A DNA stretch of 49,542 bases, taken from an uncultured Flavobacteriales bacterium. Lineage in GTDB: Bacteria > Bacteroidota > Bacteroidia > Flavobacteriales_E > Vicingaceae. Location of the stretch: positions 1 to 49,542 of the forward strand of contig CAJQON010000036.1 in assembly GCA_905479995.1 (NCBI GenBank), written 5' to 3'. A program made the position numbers and the translations under genes. Below the pieces are notes generated by a model. It made no database searches. It was not told the DNA's origin and was given only the letters and a program-made list of their open reading frames with translations. Below, piece after piece: positions 36,157 to 44,573 of this stretch. The first letter of the stretch is position 1. Each line of letters opens with the position of its first letter.

Positions 36157-37258
36157 TTACATCAATGGCATTAAATCTATAATTGATGAAATAGAAAAGT
36201 ATGACATCAATACTTTTTATGCTGAAAATAAATTTCCCGCAAAAGCATGGAAATATACTTTAGAGCATGTAATTAATCATCTTAATATTAACGACACAGC
36301 ATCTCTTGATGGAAACGCCATTTGCCAAGCCATGGAAGCCATTGGATATGCCTCTAAAGATGGAGGTTTAAATTTTGCAATAGGCGCGCAAACCCTTGCT
36401 GCTTCAATTCCATTGGCCATTTACGGAAGTGATGATCAGAAAGCAAAATACTTAAACACTATGCTAAATGGTGATACAATTTGTGCTAATGCAATAACAG
36501 AACCTGAAGCAGGTTCGGACATATTTTCGATGAGTACATCGGCCACCATACAAAATAATCAGTATCAATTAAACGGTATAAAAACTTTTTGCAGCAGCAT
36601 CAAAGAAGCCAACCTCGCTATTGTTTATGCTGTTACTGATAAAGATAAGGGTGCTCATGGCGGAATTTCCGCTTTTTTAGTTGAAAAATTGCAATTTAAA
36701 ACCGGACAAACCTATACCAAAATGGGTTTAAGAACTTGTTCTATTGGAGAATTAATTTTAGACAATGAGCTGATAAATTCAAACCAAATGCTCGGCAAAA
36801 CTGGTGCTGGATTTTCGGTATTTAACACTGCAATGGAATGGGAAAGAATTGGACTAAGTGCTATTTACGTTGGTACAATGCAACGTTTATTTGAGCAAGC
36901 ATTACACTATGCTAAAACTAGAAACCAAGGAGGAAAAGCAATCGGAAAACATCAAGCCATAGCCCACAAAATTGCCGAAATAAAAACCACTATAATAGCT
37001 TGTAGGTTAATGGTAAACAGTGCAGCTGCTAAGCTTGGAAATGACCGAACAGTTGGCGAAGACGCAGCCATGTGCAAATGGTACGTTAGTGAAGCTTATG
37101 TTAAAGTTTGTGAACAAGTAATGCAAATATTTGGCGGCAATGGCTATATGGAGGAATATGAAATAGAGCGCTGCTTAAGAGATGCGCATGCCAGTACAAT
37201 TTACTCTGGAACAACAGAAATACAAAAAAATATTATTGCCAAATGGAACGGCTTATAA
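36149..37258 (+). CDS. Acyl-CoA dehydrogenase-like flavoenzyme, probable prolyl-carrier dehydrogenase
   Basis: A 369-residue FAD enzyme of the acyl-CoA dehydrogenase fold. Visible are ITEPEAGSD (116-124, FAD contact), the C-terminal QIFGGNGYMEEYEIERCLRD region (326-345) and IYSGTTEIQ (351-359). The catalytic Glu of medium-chain enzymes aligns with Ser353. Instead, Glu232 in AMEWERIGL aligns with the base of isovaleryl-CoA dehydrogenase and its relatives, a class that includes the pyrrole-forming PltE-type enzymes. Beside the prolyl ligase and carrier, the expected reaction is four-electron oxidation of prolyl- to pyrrolyl-2-carboxyl-carrier protein. Confidence 0.85.
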   Translation: MNDYINGIKSIIDEIEKYDINTFYAENKFPAKAWKYTLEHVINHLNINDTASLDGNAICQAMEAIGYASKDGGLNFAIGAQTLAASIPLAIYGSDDQKAKYLNTMLNGDTICANAITEPEAGSDIFSMSTSATIQNNQYQLNGIKTFCSSIKEANLAIVYAVTDKDKGAHGGISAFLVEKLQFKTGQTYTKMGLRTCSIGELILDNELINSNQMLGKTGAGFSVFNTAMEWERIGLSAIYVGTMQRLFEQALHYAKTRNQGGKAIGKHQAIAHKIAEIKTTIIACRLMVNSAAAKLGNDRTVGEDAAMCKWYVSEAYVKVCEQVMQIFGGNGYMEEYEIERCLRDAHASTIYSGTTEIQKNIIAKWNGL

Positions 37259-37269
37259 GTTAAGGGTAT

Positions 37270-38667
37270 ATGAATGATTTTTACGATGTAATAATAATAG
37301 GAGGAGGCCCTGCAGGATCAGCAAGTGCTATTCATTTAAGAAAAGCTGGACTGAAGGTTATTCTTTTTGAAAAAGAAAAATTTCCGCGAGCGCATGTTGG
37401 CGAATCATTGGTTCCTTTTTGTTATGAACTATTCGATGAATTAGGCATTTTAGAAGAACTACAAAAAACGGCCGTAAGAAAGCCAGGCGTTCGGTTTATC
37501 AATAAAGATGGATCAAAATCTACCACTTATTGCTTTAAAAATATACTGGACGGACCTAACCAAATGTCCTTTCATGTACTAAGAGAAAAATTTGACAAGC
37601 AATTGTTAGATAGGGCTCAAAAACTAGGAACAGTTGTACATGAGCAACACAGAGTAACAAATGTAAATTTAGACAAAACGGACGAAGTTGAAGTGACTGT
37701 TTCCAATCCAAACAATGAAAAAAGTACTGTAAAAGGTAAGTTTTTAATTGATGCTACAGGACAAGATTCTTTCTTAGCCAAGAAATTAAAATCAAAAGAA
37801 AAACATAAAGATTTAGACCGAATTGCGTTTTTATCACATTGGAATTGCGACACGAGTAAAGAAGGTGTTAATGAAGGTTTATTGCAATTGCTTTACCTAT
37901 CCGACAGTAAAAAAGGATGGATGGGCATTCAGCCTGTTGATGTTAATCGCTTAAGCGTTGGGTTAATTTGCGACAATAATTATGTAAAGCAAGCAAAAGC
38001 AAAATATGCTGCAGATGGCATTGAAAATTGGAAGGAACAGTTTTATGTAGATCAGGTTTTATCCTCCCCTTTTACCAAAGATTTGTTGGCTAACGCCAAA
38101 ATGATAAATAAACTATTGGTTGTAGGTGATTACAGTTACAAAATCACTAAAAAATTTGGCTCAAACTATGCCTTAGTTGGAGATGCAGCAGGATTTTTAG
38201 ACCCCATTTTTGCTACCGGAGTATACTTGGCTTTAAACACAGCCAAAAATACGGCCAACGCAATTGTCCGTCAACTAACCGAAGGAAAAGACATTGGCCA
38301 AAAAGAGTTAGCAGCATCCTATACTCAATATGAAGGAGCATTAGAATTGTTAGAGAAATTTATCAATAATTTTTACAATCCTGAATTTGTAAACTTAGCC
38401 GAAATACAATCAGATGTTGATTCAGAAAACAATGAGAACCATACTAAATCTATGATTGCCTTCTCTATAGTGCACTTTTTAATGGGTGGAGATTTTTACA
38501 ATGAGCACAAAAAATATTTAGAGTACTTAGACTTTTTAAGTCAACCAAAACAATTGGCACGTTATTACCACTTGGTAATTAACCAACCCAAATACAAAGA
38601 AAATTCTTGCGACTATTTAATGGAAGATGTTTTTCCGATGTTAAATGATGCTAACTTAACAGAGTGA
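37270..38667 (+). CDS. FAD-dependent halogenase-like monooxygenase
   Basis: A 465-residue flavoprotein of the PltA/CmlS/Bmp2 halogenase group. It has the GxGxxG motif at GGGPAGSASA (11-20), PRAHVGESLVP (39-49), the putative catalytic Lys71, and the second FAD segment ALVGDAAGFLDPIFATGVYLAL. The W-x-W-x-I-P motif of this family reads GWMGIQPV (about 216-223 by position near 37915), so the second Trp is Gly and Ile is Gln. The enzyme may therefore halogenate, hydroxylate or oxidise the carrier-bound pyrrole. No flavin reductase is visible in the window. It is 11 bases after the dehydrogenase gene and overlaps the next by four. Confidence 0.8.
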   Translation: MNDFYDVIIIGGGPAGSASAIHLRKAGLKVILFEKEKFPRAHVGESLVPFCYELFDELGILEELQKTAVRKPGVRFINKDGSKSTTYCFKNILDGPNQMSFHVLREKFDKQLLDRAQKLGTVVHEQHRVTNVNLDKTDEVEVTVSNPNNEKSTVKGKFLIDATGQDSFLAKKLKSKEKHKDLDRIAFLSHWNCDTSKEGVNEGLLQLLYLSDSKKGWMGIQPVDVNRLSVGLICDNNYVKQAKAKYAADGIENWKEQFYVDQVLSSPFTKDLLANAKMINKLLVVGDYSYKITKKFGSNYALVGDAAGFLDPIFATGVYLALNTAKNTANAIVRQLTEGKDIGQKELAASYTQYEGALELLEKFINNFYNPEFVNLAEIQSDVDSENNENHTKSMIAFSIVHFLMGGDFYNEHKKYLEYLDFLSQPKQLARYYHLVINQPKYKENSCDYLMEDVFPMLNDANLTE

Positions 38668-39794
38668 TAAAGTTTAATATTCCATACTCAACCAGTAACC
38701 AAATTGATGCTTTAACTGAAGTTATCTCTTCCAATAAATTTTCTGGAGGTGGTCAGTTTGGTTCGCGAGTAAAAGAGTTATTATTAAAAGAATATCAATT
38801 TAAAAACACCTATCTCACTACTAGCTGTACTTCGGCCATTCAACTTTGCGCCATGTCTTTAAACCTACAACCTGGTGATGAAGTAATTATGCCATCATTC
38901 ACTTTTCCATCTACTCCTACTCCTTTTATACAAGCAGGTGCACAAATTGTTTTTGCCGATTGTGGAAGTGAATATCCAAACACCACACTATCATCTATAA
39001 AAGCAGTAACCACTGTAAATACCAAGGCAATTATGGTGGTTCATTATGGTGGATACAATGCTGAAATTGACTTAATAGCCAACTTCTGTAAACAAGAGAG
39101 TATTATATTAATTGAAGATGCTGCTCAAGCAATAGATGCTTGTCACAACGAAAAGCCTTTAGGCTCATTTGGCGATTTTAGTGTTTTTTCATTCCATGAA
39201 ACAAAAAACATAAACTGTGGTGAAGGTGGATTATTGGTGGTGAACAGTGAAGATTACATCGAACAAATAAACCAAATTTTTGAATACGGTACCAATAGAA
39301 CAGATTTTTTAAATGGCAACATTAACAGCTATGAATGGGTCGGTTTGGGATTGTCATTTGTGCTTTCAGAAATAAACTGTGCAATGCTTTACAGCCAATT
39401 ATTAATGGTAAAAAATGTTACCAAACATCGCAGGCTACTTTGGGAAACCTACTTTACAGAACTTAATGATTTAACCAAGAAACACCAATTAACGTTATCT
39501 GCTGTTCAAACACAAAACTCCAACTTTCATACCTTTTACATTGCATTACCCAACAAAAAAAGTACAGCAAGTTTCATAGCTTTTATGCAACAAAACAACA
39601 TACAGTGCACCACCCATTATTTTCCTTTACACGAAAGCAAATATGGTTTAACAAATTATAAATCTAACACACAACTAACCAATGCATCTTATTTTGGGTC
39701 ATGTTTGGTTAGATTACCCCTACATTTTAACTTAACACAAAACCAAGTATTAACCATTACTTCTCACGTAAAAGAATTTTTTGAATCTCACTAA
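38664..39794 (+). CDS. DegT-family sugar aminotransferase of the WecE/RffA type
   Basis: A 376-residue PLP enzyme with a GTG start. It closely resembles WecE/RffA (dTDP-4-amino-4,6-dideoxygalactose transaminase): IPYSTSNQIDALTEVISSNKFSGGG at the start, GDEVIMPSFTFPSTPTPF, and the PLP lysine in FSFHETKNINCGEGG. Reaction: glutamate-dependent amination of dTDP-4-keto-6-deoxyglucose. Its presence implies that a 4-amino-4,6-dideoxy sugar is part of the product. The upstream dTDP-sugar genes are not in this window. The end overlaps the ABC exporter start by 14 bases. Confidence 0.85.
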   Translation: MIKFNIPYSTSNQIDALTEVISSNKFSGGGQFGSRVKELLLKEYQFKNTYLTTSCTSAIQLCAMSLNLQPGDEVIMPSFTFPSTPTPFIQAGAQIVFADCGSEYPNTTLSSIKAVTTVNTKAIMVVHYGGYNAEIDLIANFCKQESIILIEDAAQAIDACHNEKPLGSFGDFSVFSFHETKNINCGEGGLLVVNSEDYIEQINQIFEYGTNRTDFLNGNINSYEWVGLGLSFVLSEINCAMLYSQLLMVKNVTKHRRLLWETYFTELNDLTKKHQLTLSAVQTQNSNFHTFYIALPNKKSTASFIAFMQQNNIQCTTHYFPLHESKYGLTNYKSNTQLTNASYFGSCLVRLPLHFNLTQNQVLTITSHVKEFFESH

Positions 39795-41493
39795 AGGCAT
39801 ATCACTAAAACAGCTTATTACCTACAATAAAAACTATGTATTGTTGGGTATTGTTTTGTTAATCATTAACAAAACTGCGGTTATGACAATGCCATATATG
39901 AGCAAACTTTTAATTGATGATGTAATTGTGAACAGTGATGATTTGTTACTCAAAAAAATCGTGTTAATTATTGCGCTGTCTTTAATCATACAGGCATTTA
40001 CCTCTTTCATCTTATTTCAATTACTTAATGTTAAAGCACAAAAAAGAATAGCCGAAATAAGAACGTTATTCTTTAAAAAAATCACCCAATTGCCCATTCC
40101 TTATTTTAACAACTCCAATTCTGGAGCATTGGTTTCTCGTACTTTAAATGATTTCGAAAGCATAAGAATTTTTATAGGAACAGGAATTGTTCAATTAATT
40201 GGTGCCTTCATTTCAATTTCATTTGCTCTTACGTTAATGCTTTATCTCAATACAGAATTAAGTCTTTACCTCATTACTCCTTTGTCTATATTCTGCTTTA
40301 TAATCTACTTTATTTACAAAACTCAAAAACCGGCATTTAAAGCAAAAAAAGTAGTTAGAGCAGATGTTGCAGCCAATTTAACAGAAGCTTTTAGAAACAT
40401 TAAAGTAATCAAAGGGTTTAATGGAAATGAATTTTCTACTCAACTGATGCAAGGAAAATTTTATGCCTTATTCCTTTCCATAAAATCTACTATTACTACC
40501 ACTAACCTTATTATTAGTTTAGGAATTCTCTTTATTGGTTTAACCACCATAATTGTTATTTGGTTTGGAGGAAACATGGCCATTAACCAACAAATTTCTA
40601 TTGGAGAACTTTCTACATTTACCATTTACTTGGCGTTTTTAATTGGTCCTATTTATCAAATAACTAAAGTTTTAACACAGTTTACCGATGCTTCAGCCAG
40701 TGTCGATAGAATTAATGAAACATTGCTTCAGCCAAACGAGCCTTCTAATGAGACAGGAAATAGTGCCAATACTGATGAAACAATTTCCTTCAATGACGTA
40801 AGCTTTACCTACGACTCAAAAGAAGTATTAACTAACGCTTCATTTGAATTAAAACCCAAAACAATCACAGCAATTGTTGGGAAATCTGGAGCAGGAAAAA
40901 CAACTCTAACCGACTTATTAGCGGCATTTTACCAGCCATCTTCAGGATCAATTACAATTGACAGTCAAAACCTTAACAACATAAATATTGAACAATATCG
41001 TGCTCAACTTGGCTTTGTTTTTCAGGAAACCTTCCTATTTAATGGCACCATAAAAGACAATATTTTATTGGCTAAACCAGAAGCTTCTGAACAAGAAATA
41101 AATTCGGCTATAGAACATGCCAACGTCAGTGAGTTTTTAAGCGATTTACCAAAAGGAATAAATACTATAATTGGTGAAGCGGGTGGCAAATTATCTGAAG
41201 GACAAAAACAGCGAATTGCAATTGCTCGAGCATTTTTAAAAAATCCAACCATTTTAATTTTAGATGAAGCAACTTCTAATTTAGATGCCCACAACGAAAA
41301 ACTAATTAACCAAAGCATAGAAAAGTTGATGGCCAACCGAACCATATTAGTTATAGCCCATAAACTAGAAACCATTACCAATGCCAATCAAATAATTGTG
41401 CTCGATAACGGAAAAATTATTGAACAAGGATCCCACAAAGAATTGATTGAAAACAAAGCGAATTACTACCAACTTTACCACGCTCATCATTAG
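39781..41493 (+). CDS. ABC exporter, MsbA type (fused membrane and ATPase domains)
   Basis: A 570-residue half-transporter with a TTG start. Six transmembrane segments (about residues 15-310) with the typical ABC-exporter coupling regions precede an ATPase domain. The ATPase has Walker A GKSGAGKTT (about 367), the LSEGQKQRIAIARA signature (about 471), Walker B ILILDEATS (about 491) and the H-loop IAHKLE. It would work as a homodimer and move a lipid or lipid-linked product across the inner membrane. As the last gene of the decoration unit, it may flip the finished glycolipid. An AT-rich inverted repeat follows the stop but lacks a GC stem. Confidence 0.88.
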   Translation: MNLTKGISLKQLITYNKNYVLLGIVLLIINKTAVMTMPYMSKLLIDDVIVNSDDLLLKKIVLIIALSLIIQAFTSFILFQLLNVKAQKRIAEIRTLFFKKITQLPIPYFNNSNSGALVSRTLNDFESIRIFIGTGIVQLIGAFISISFALTLMLYLNTELSLYLITPLSIFCFIIYFIYKTQKPAFKAKKVVRADVAANLTEAFRNIKVIKGFNGNEFSTQLMQGKFYALFLSIKSTITTTNLIISLGILFIGLTTIIVIWFGGNMAINQQISIGELSTFTIYLAFLIGPIYQITKVLTQFTDASASVDRINETLLQPNEPSNETGNSANTDETISFNDVSFTYDSKEVLTNASFELKPKTITAIVGKSGAGKTTLTDLLAAFYQPSSGSITIDSQNLNNINIEQYRAQLGFVFQETFLFNGTIKDNILLAKPEASEQEINSAIEHANVSEFLSDLPKGINTIIGEAGGKLSEGQKQRIAIARAFLKNPTILILDEATSNLDAHNEKLINQSIEKLMANRTILVIAHKLETITNANQIIVLDNGKIIEQGSHKELIENKANYYQLYHAHH

Positions 41494-41549
41494 TATTTTT
41501 ATTTATTCACAATTAAAAAAATACTTCGCTATAATCTTATTTTTGTTTA

Positions 41550-43871
41550 ATGAATTATTTAGATGAATTAAATGGCGCTCAAAGAGATGCAGTAGAAGCT
41601 ACAGAAGGCCCAGTTATGGTTATTGCTGGAGCCGGCTCTGGTAAAACACGTGTATTAACTTACCGAATTGCTCACCTCATTAACAAAGGAGTTGATCCAT
41701 TTAACATCCTATCCTTAACATTTACCAATAAAGCGGCTCAAGAAATGAAAGAGCGTATTGGAAAAATTGTTGGTTATAGCGAAGCAAAAAACATCTGGAT
41801 GGGAACCTTTCACTCTGTTTTTGCTCGAATTTTAAGAAGTGAAGCAGAGAAAATAGGCTACCCAAGCAACTTTACCATTTACGATTCTCAAGATTCTAAA
41901 AATTTAATAAAAGCCATTTTGAAAGAAGAAGGCTTAGATGAAAAAATATACAAGCCTGGCTTAGTACTCAACAGAATTTCTTCCGCAAAAAACAACTTAT
42001 TATCTTCTGCAGCATACAACAAAAACACCACCATTCAATCTGAAGATAGACAGTCGGCCAAGCCAAAAATTGGTGAAGTATACAAAATTTATGAAAGCCG
42101 TTGTTTTAAATCTGGCGCCATGGATTTTGATGATTTATTGTTTAAAACCAACGTTTTATTAAGAGATTTTCCTGACGTTTTAAACAAATACCAACATCGT
42201 TTTAAATACCTACTTGTAGATGAGTACCAGGATACGAATTTCTCGCAATACATTATCGTTAAAAAATTATGTGCCGCCTTCGAAAACGTTTGTGTAGTTG
42301 GTGATGATGCTCAAAGTATTTATGCTTTTAGGGGAGCAAACATCCAAAACATCTTAAACTTTAAAAATGATTATCCGGATGTAAGAACCTTTAAACTGGA
42401 ACAAAACTACCGCTCTACCCAAAACATTGTAAAAGCAGCCAATAGTGTTATTGCTCAAAACAAAGAGCAAATAGAAAAAAACGTTTTTACCGATAATGTT
42501 GATGGGAAAGCCATTAAAGTTCATCGTGCAGCAACCGACAATGAAGAAGGTAAAATGATTGCCAACCTTATTTTTGAAACACAATTACAGCAGCGCGCCA
42601 AATCGAAAGATTTTGCCATTTTATACCGAACCAATGCTCAATCTAGAGCAATGGAGGAAGCCTTAAGAAGAAAAAATATTCCCTATAAAATTTATGGCGG
42701 ACAGTCGTTTTATCAACGTAAAGAAGTAAAAGATTTAATTTCTTACTTCCGAATAATGATTAATCCCAATGACGAGGAAGCTTTAAAAAGAGTAATTAAT
42801 TATCCGGCCAGAGGAATTGGAAAAACAACTTTAGACAAATTGACTATTGCTGCTAACAATCACCAAAAAAGCATTTGGTTTGTTATCAACAACCTCAACA
42901 ACATTAATGTTGGAATAAACAGCGGTGCTCAATCTAAAATAACTGAGTTTGTTAGCATGATAGCAAGTTTTGCTACTCAAATCAACTCTAAAAATGCTTA
43001 CGACTTGGCCAATGAAGTTGCTACAACTTCGGGAGTATTAAAAGACCTTTATACCGACAGAACACCAGAAGGAATAAGTCGTTACGAAAACATTCAAGAA
43101 TTACTAAACGGTTTAAAGGAGTTTACAGAAACCGACAATGAGGAAGAAGAAGATGTAACACCAAGAGGATTACCAGAGTTTTTGCAAGACGTAGCATTAT
43201 TAACCAATGCCGATGGCGAAAAGGATGAAGACAGAGACAAAGTAACCCTAATGACTATTCACTCTGCAAAAGGACTAGAATTTCCTTACGTAAACATTGT
43301 TGGGTTAGAAGAAAACCTTTTTCCATCTCAACTATCCTTAGCATCTAGAGCAGAATTAGAAGAAGAAAGACGGTTATTTTATGTTGCCATTACAAGAGCA
43401 GAAAAAGAATTACACCTCTCTTTTTCTACCAGCCGTTACAAATGGGGAAACCTACAATACTGTGAACCAAGCAGGTTTATTGAAGAAATTGAAGAACAAT
43501 TTTTAGACTACACTTACACCAAAGGAAGTAGTGCAGAACCTACCGGTTCTTCAGCTGGATCTTCTAACAGCTATGGGAATAACTACGGATCTAAAACGAG
43601 TTACAGCAAACCGAACTCTTTTCCTAAAAAGAAAAATCCGCCACCAAAAGTAATTCACTCCACGCCAAAAAATCTTAAAAAAATTAGTGGAAATACCGGA
43701 GATGTAAGTGCAAATACCTTAAACTTATCGGAAGGAATGATGGTGAACCACCAAAAGTTTGGAAACGGAATAATTGAAGCCCTGGATAGCGGAAAAGCCA
43801 CTATAAATTTTCAAAACATAGGCAATAAACAACTGTTATTAAAGTTTGCCAAGCTAACAATAGTAAAATAA
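41550..43871 (+). CDS. pcrA: UvrD/PcrA-type DNA helicase
   Basis: A 773-residue superfamily 1A 3'-5' helicase involved in repair and clearing of DNA-protein complexes. Motif I is AGAGSGKTRVL (about residues 29-39), motif II DEYQDTN (about 225-231), QSIYAFRGAN follows, and motifs IV-VI include QNYRS, TIHSAKGLEFPYV and YVAITRAEKELH. The C-terminal region ends in a low-complexity S/N/K-rich linker and a Tudor-like tail (GMMVNHQKFGNGIIEAL), as in PcrA. It starts 56 bases after the exporter and is probably a separate unit. Confidence 0.92.
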   Translation: MNYLDELNGAQRDAVEATEGPVMVIAGAGSGKTRVLTYRIAHLINKGVDPFNILSLTFTNKAAQEMKERIGKIVGYSEAKNIWMGTFHSVFARILRSEAEKIGYPSNFTIYDSQDSKNLIKAILKEEGLDEKIYKPGLVLNRISSAKNNLLSSAAYNKNTTIQSEDRQSAKPKIGEVYKIYESRCFKSGAMDFDDLLFKTNVLLRDFPDVLNKYQHRFKYLLVDEYQDTNFSQYIIVKKLCAAFENVCVVGDDAQSIYAFRGANIQNILNFKNDYPDVRTFKLEQNYRSTQNIVKAANSVIAQNKEQIEKNVFTDNVDGKAIKVHRAATDNEEGKMIANLIFETQLQQRAKSKDFAILYRTNAQSRAMEEALRRKNIPYKIYGGQSFYQRKEVKDLISYFRIMINPNDEEALKRVINYPARGIGKTTLDKLTIAANNHQKSIWFVINNLNNINVGINSGAQSKITEFVSMIASFATQINSKNAYDLANEVATTSGVLKDLYTDRTPEGISRYENIQELLNGLKEFTETDNEEEEDVTPRGLPEFLQDVALLTNADGEKDEDRDKVTLMTIHSAKGLEFPYVNIVGLEENLFPSQLSLASRAELEEERRLFYVAITRAEKELHLSFSTSRYKWGNLQYCEPSRFIEEIEEQFLDYTYTKGSSAEPTGSSAGSSNSYGNNYGSKTSYSKPNSFPKKKNPPPKVIHSTPKNLKKISGNTGDVSANTLNLSEGMMVNHQKFGNGIIEALDSGKATINFQNIGNKQLLLKFAKLTIVK

Positions 43872-43913
43872 AATAGTTAGCTTTGAACATCATAACATAA
43901 TTACATCCTTTAA

Positions 43914-44573
43914 ATGGAAGCAGCAGAAAAAGATTACAATACCAGAAGACCCCAAATGGTAATCCCTGAATATGGTAGAAATATTCAAAAAATGATTGAC
44001 CATGCAATTAGCACTGAAGATAGAGACGAAAGAAACAAAATTGCCAATGCAATTATAAGTGTAATGGGACAATTAAATCCGCACTTAAGAGACATTGCAG
44101 ATTTTAAGCACAAGCTTTGGGACAACCTTTTTATTATTTCAGATTTTAAATTGGATGTGGATTCTCCATACCCAATTCCTGCAAAAGAAGAGATTATGCG
44201 TAAGCCAGAAAAAATGGCTTATCCATCAAAAAATATTCGATTTAAACATTATGGCAAAGCTGTTTCAGAATTAATTGAAAAAGCAATTGCCTACCCTGAA
44301 GGAGAAGAAAAAGAAGCATTGATTGGTGTAATTGCCAACTTAATGAAAAAGAATTACTTAACCTTTAGTCAGCCTTCAGTTGAAGATAGCTTAATCATTA
44401 AAGATTTAACAACCCTTTCACAAGGGAAACTAACCATAAGTCAAGACCTTAAAATTGTTGCTACCAATGAAATATTGGCCATGACTCAACAAAAAAGAAA
44501 GTCTAACAATAATAACAACGGACGTAACCACAAGCAAAACAAAAAACAACACTACAAAAAGCGAAGATATTAA
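43914..44573 (+). CDS. DUF4290 protein, Bacteroidota-specific
   Basis: A 219-residue soluble protein of the DUF4290 family, found mainly in Bacteroidota and commonly placed just before murA. Residues 1-190 are helical and mixed charge, with the conserved VIPEYGRNIQKMIDHA and NPHLRDI segments. The C-terminal 35 residues are Asn/Lys/Arg-rich (KRKSNNNNNGRNHKQNKKQ), a tail likely to bind nucleic acid or membrane surfaces. Function unknown. The last base overlaps the murA start. Confidence 0.85.
   Translation: MEAAEKDYNTRRPQMVIPEYGRNIQKMIDHAISTEDRDERNKIANAIISVMGQLNPHLRDIADFKHKLWDNLFIISDFKLDVDSPYPIPAKEEIMRKPEKMAYPSKNIRFKHYGKAVSELIEKAIAYPEGEEKEALIGVIANLMKKNYLTFSQPSVEDSLIIKDLTTLSQGKLTISQDLKIVATNEILAMTQQKRKSNNNNNGRNHKQNKKQHYKKRRY

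Noticed and set aside
41492-41525. AT-only inverted repeat after the ABC exporter gene (agtattttt / aaaaatact)
   Set aside because: It lacks a GC-containing stem and would be very unstable, so I did not call it a terminator.
41538-41545. TATTTTTG matching the -7 consensus just before pcrA
   Set aside because: It ends five bases before the ATG, which would make the message almost leaderless, and no TTG -33 element is present. A chance AT-rich match is as likely.
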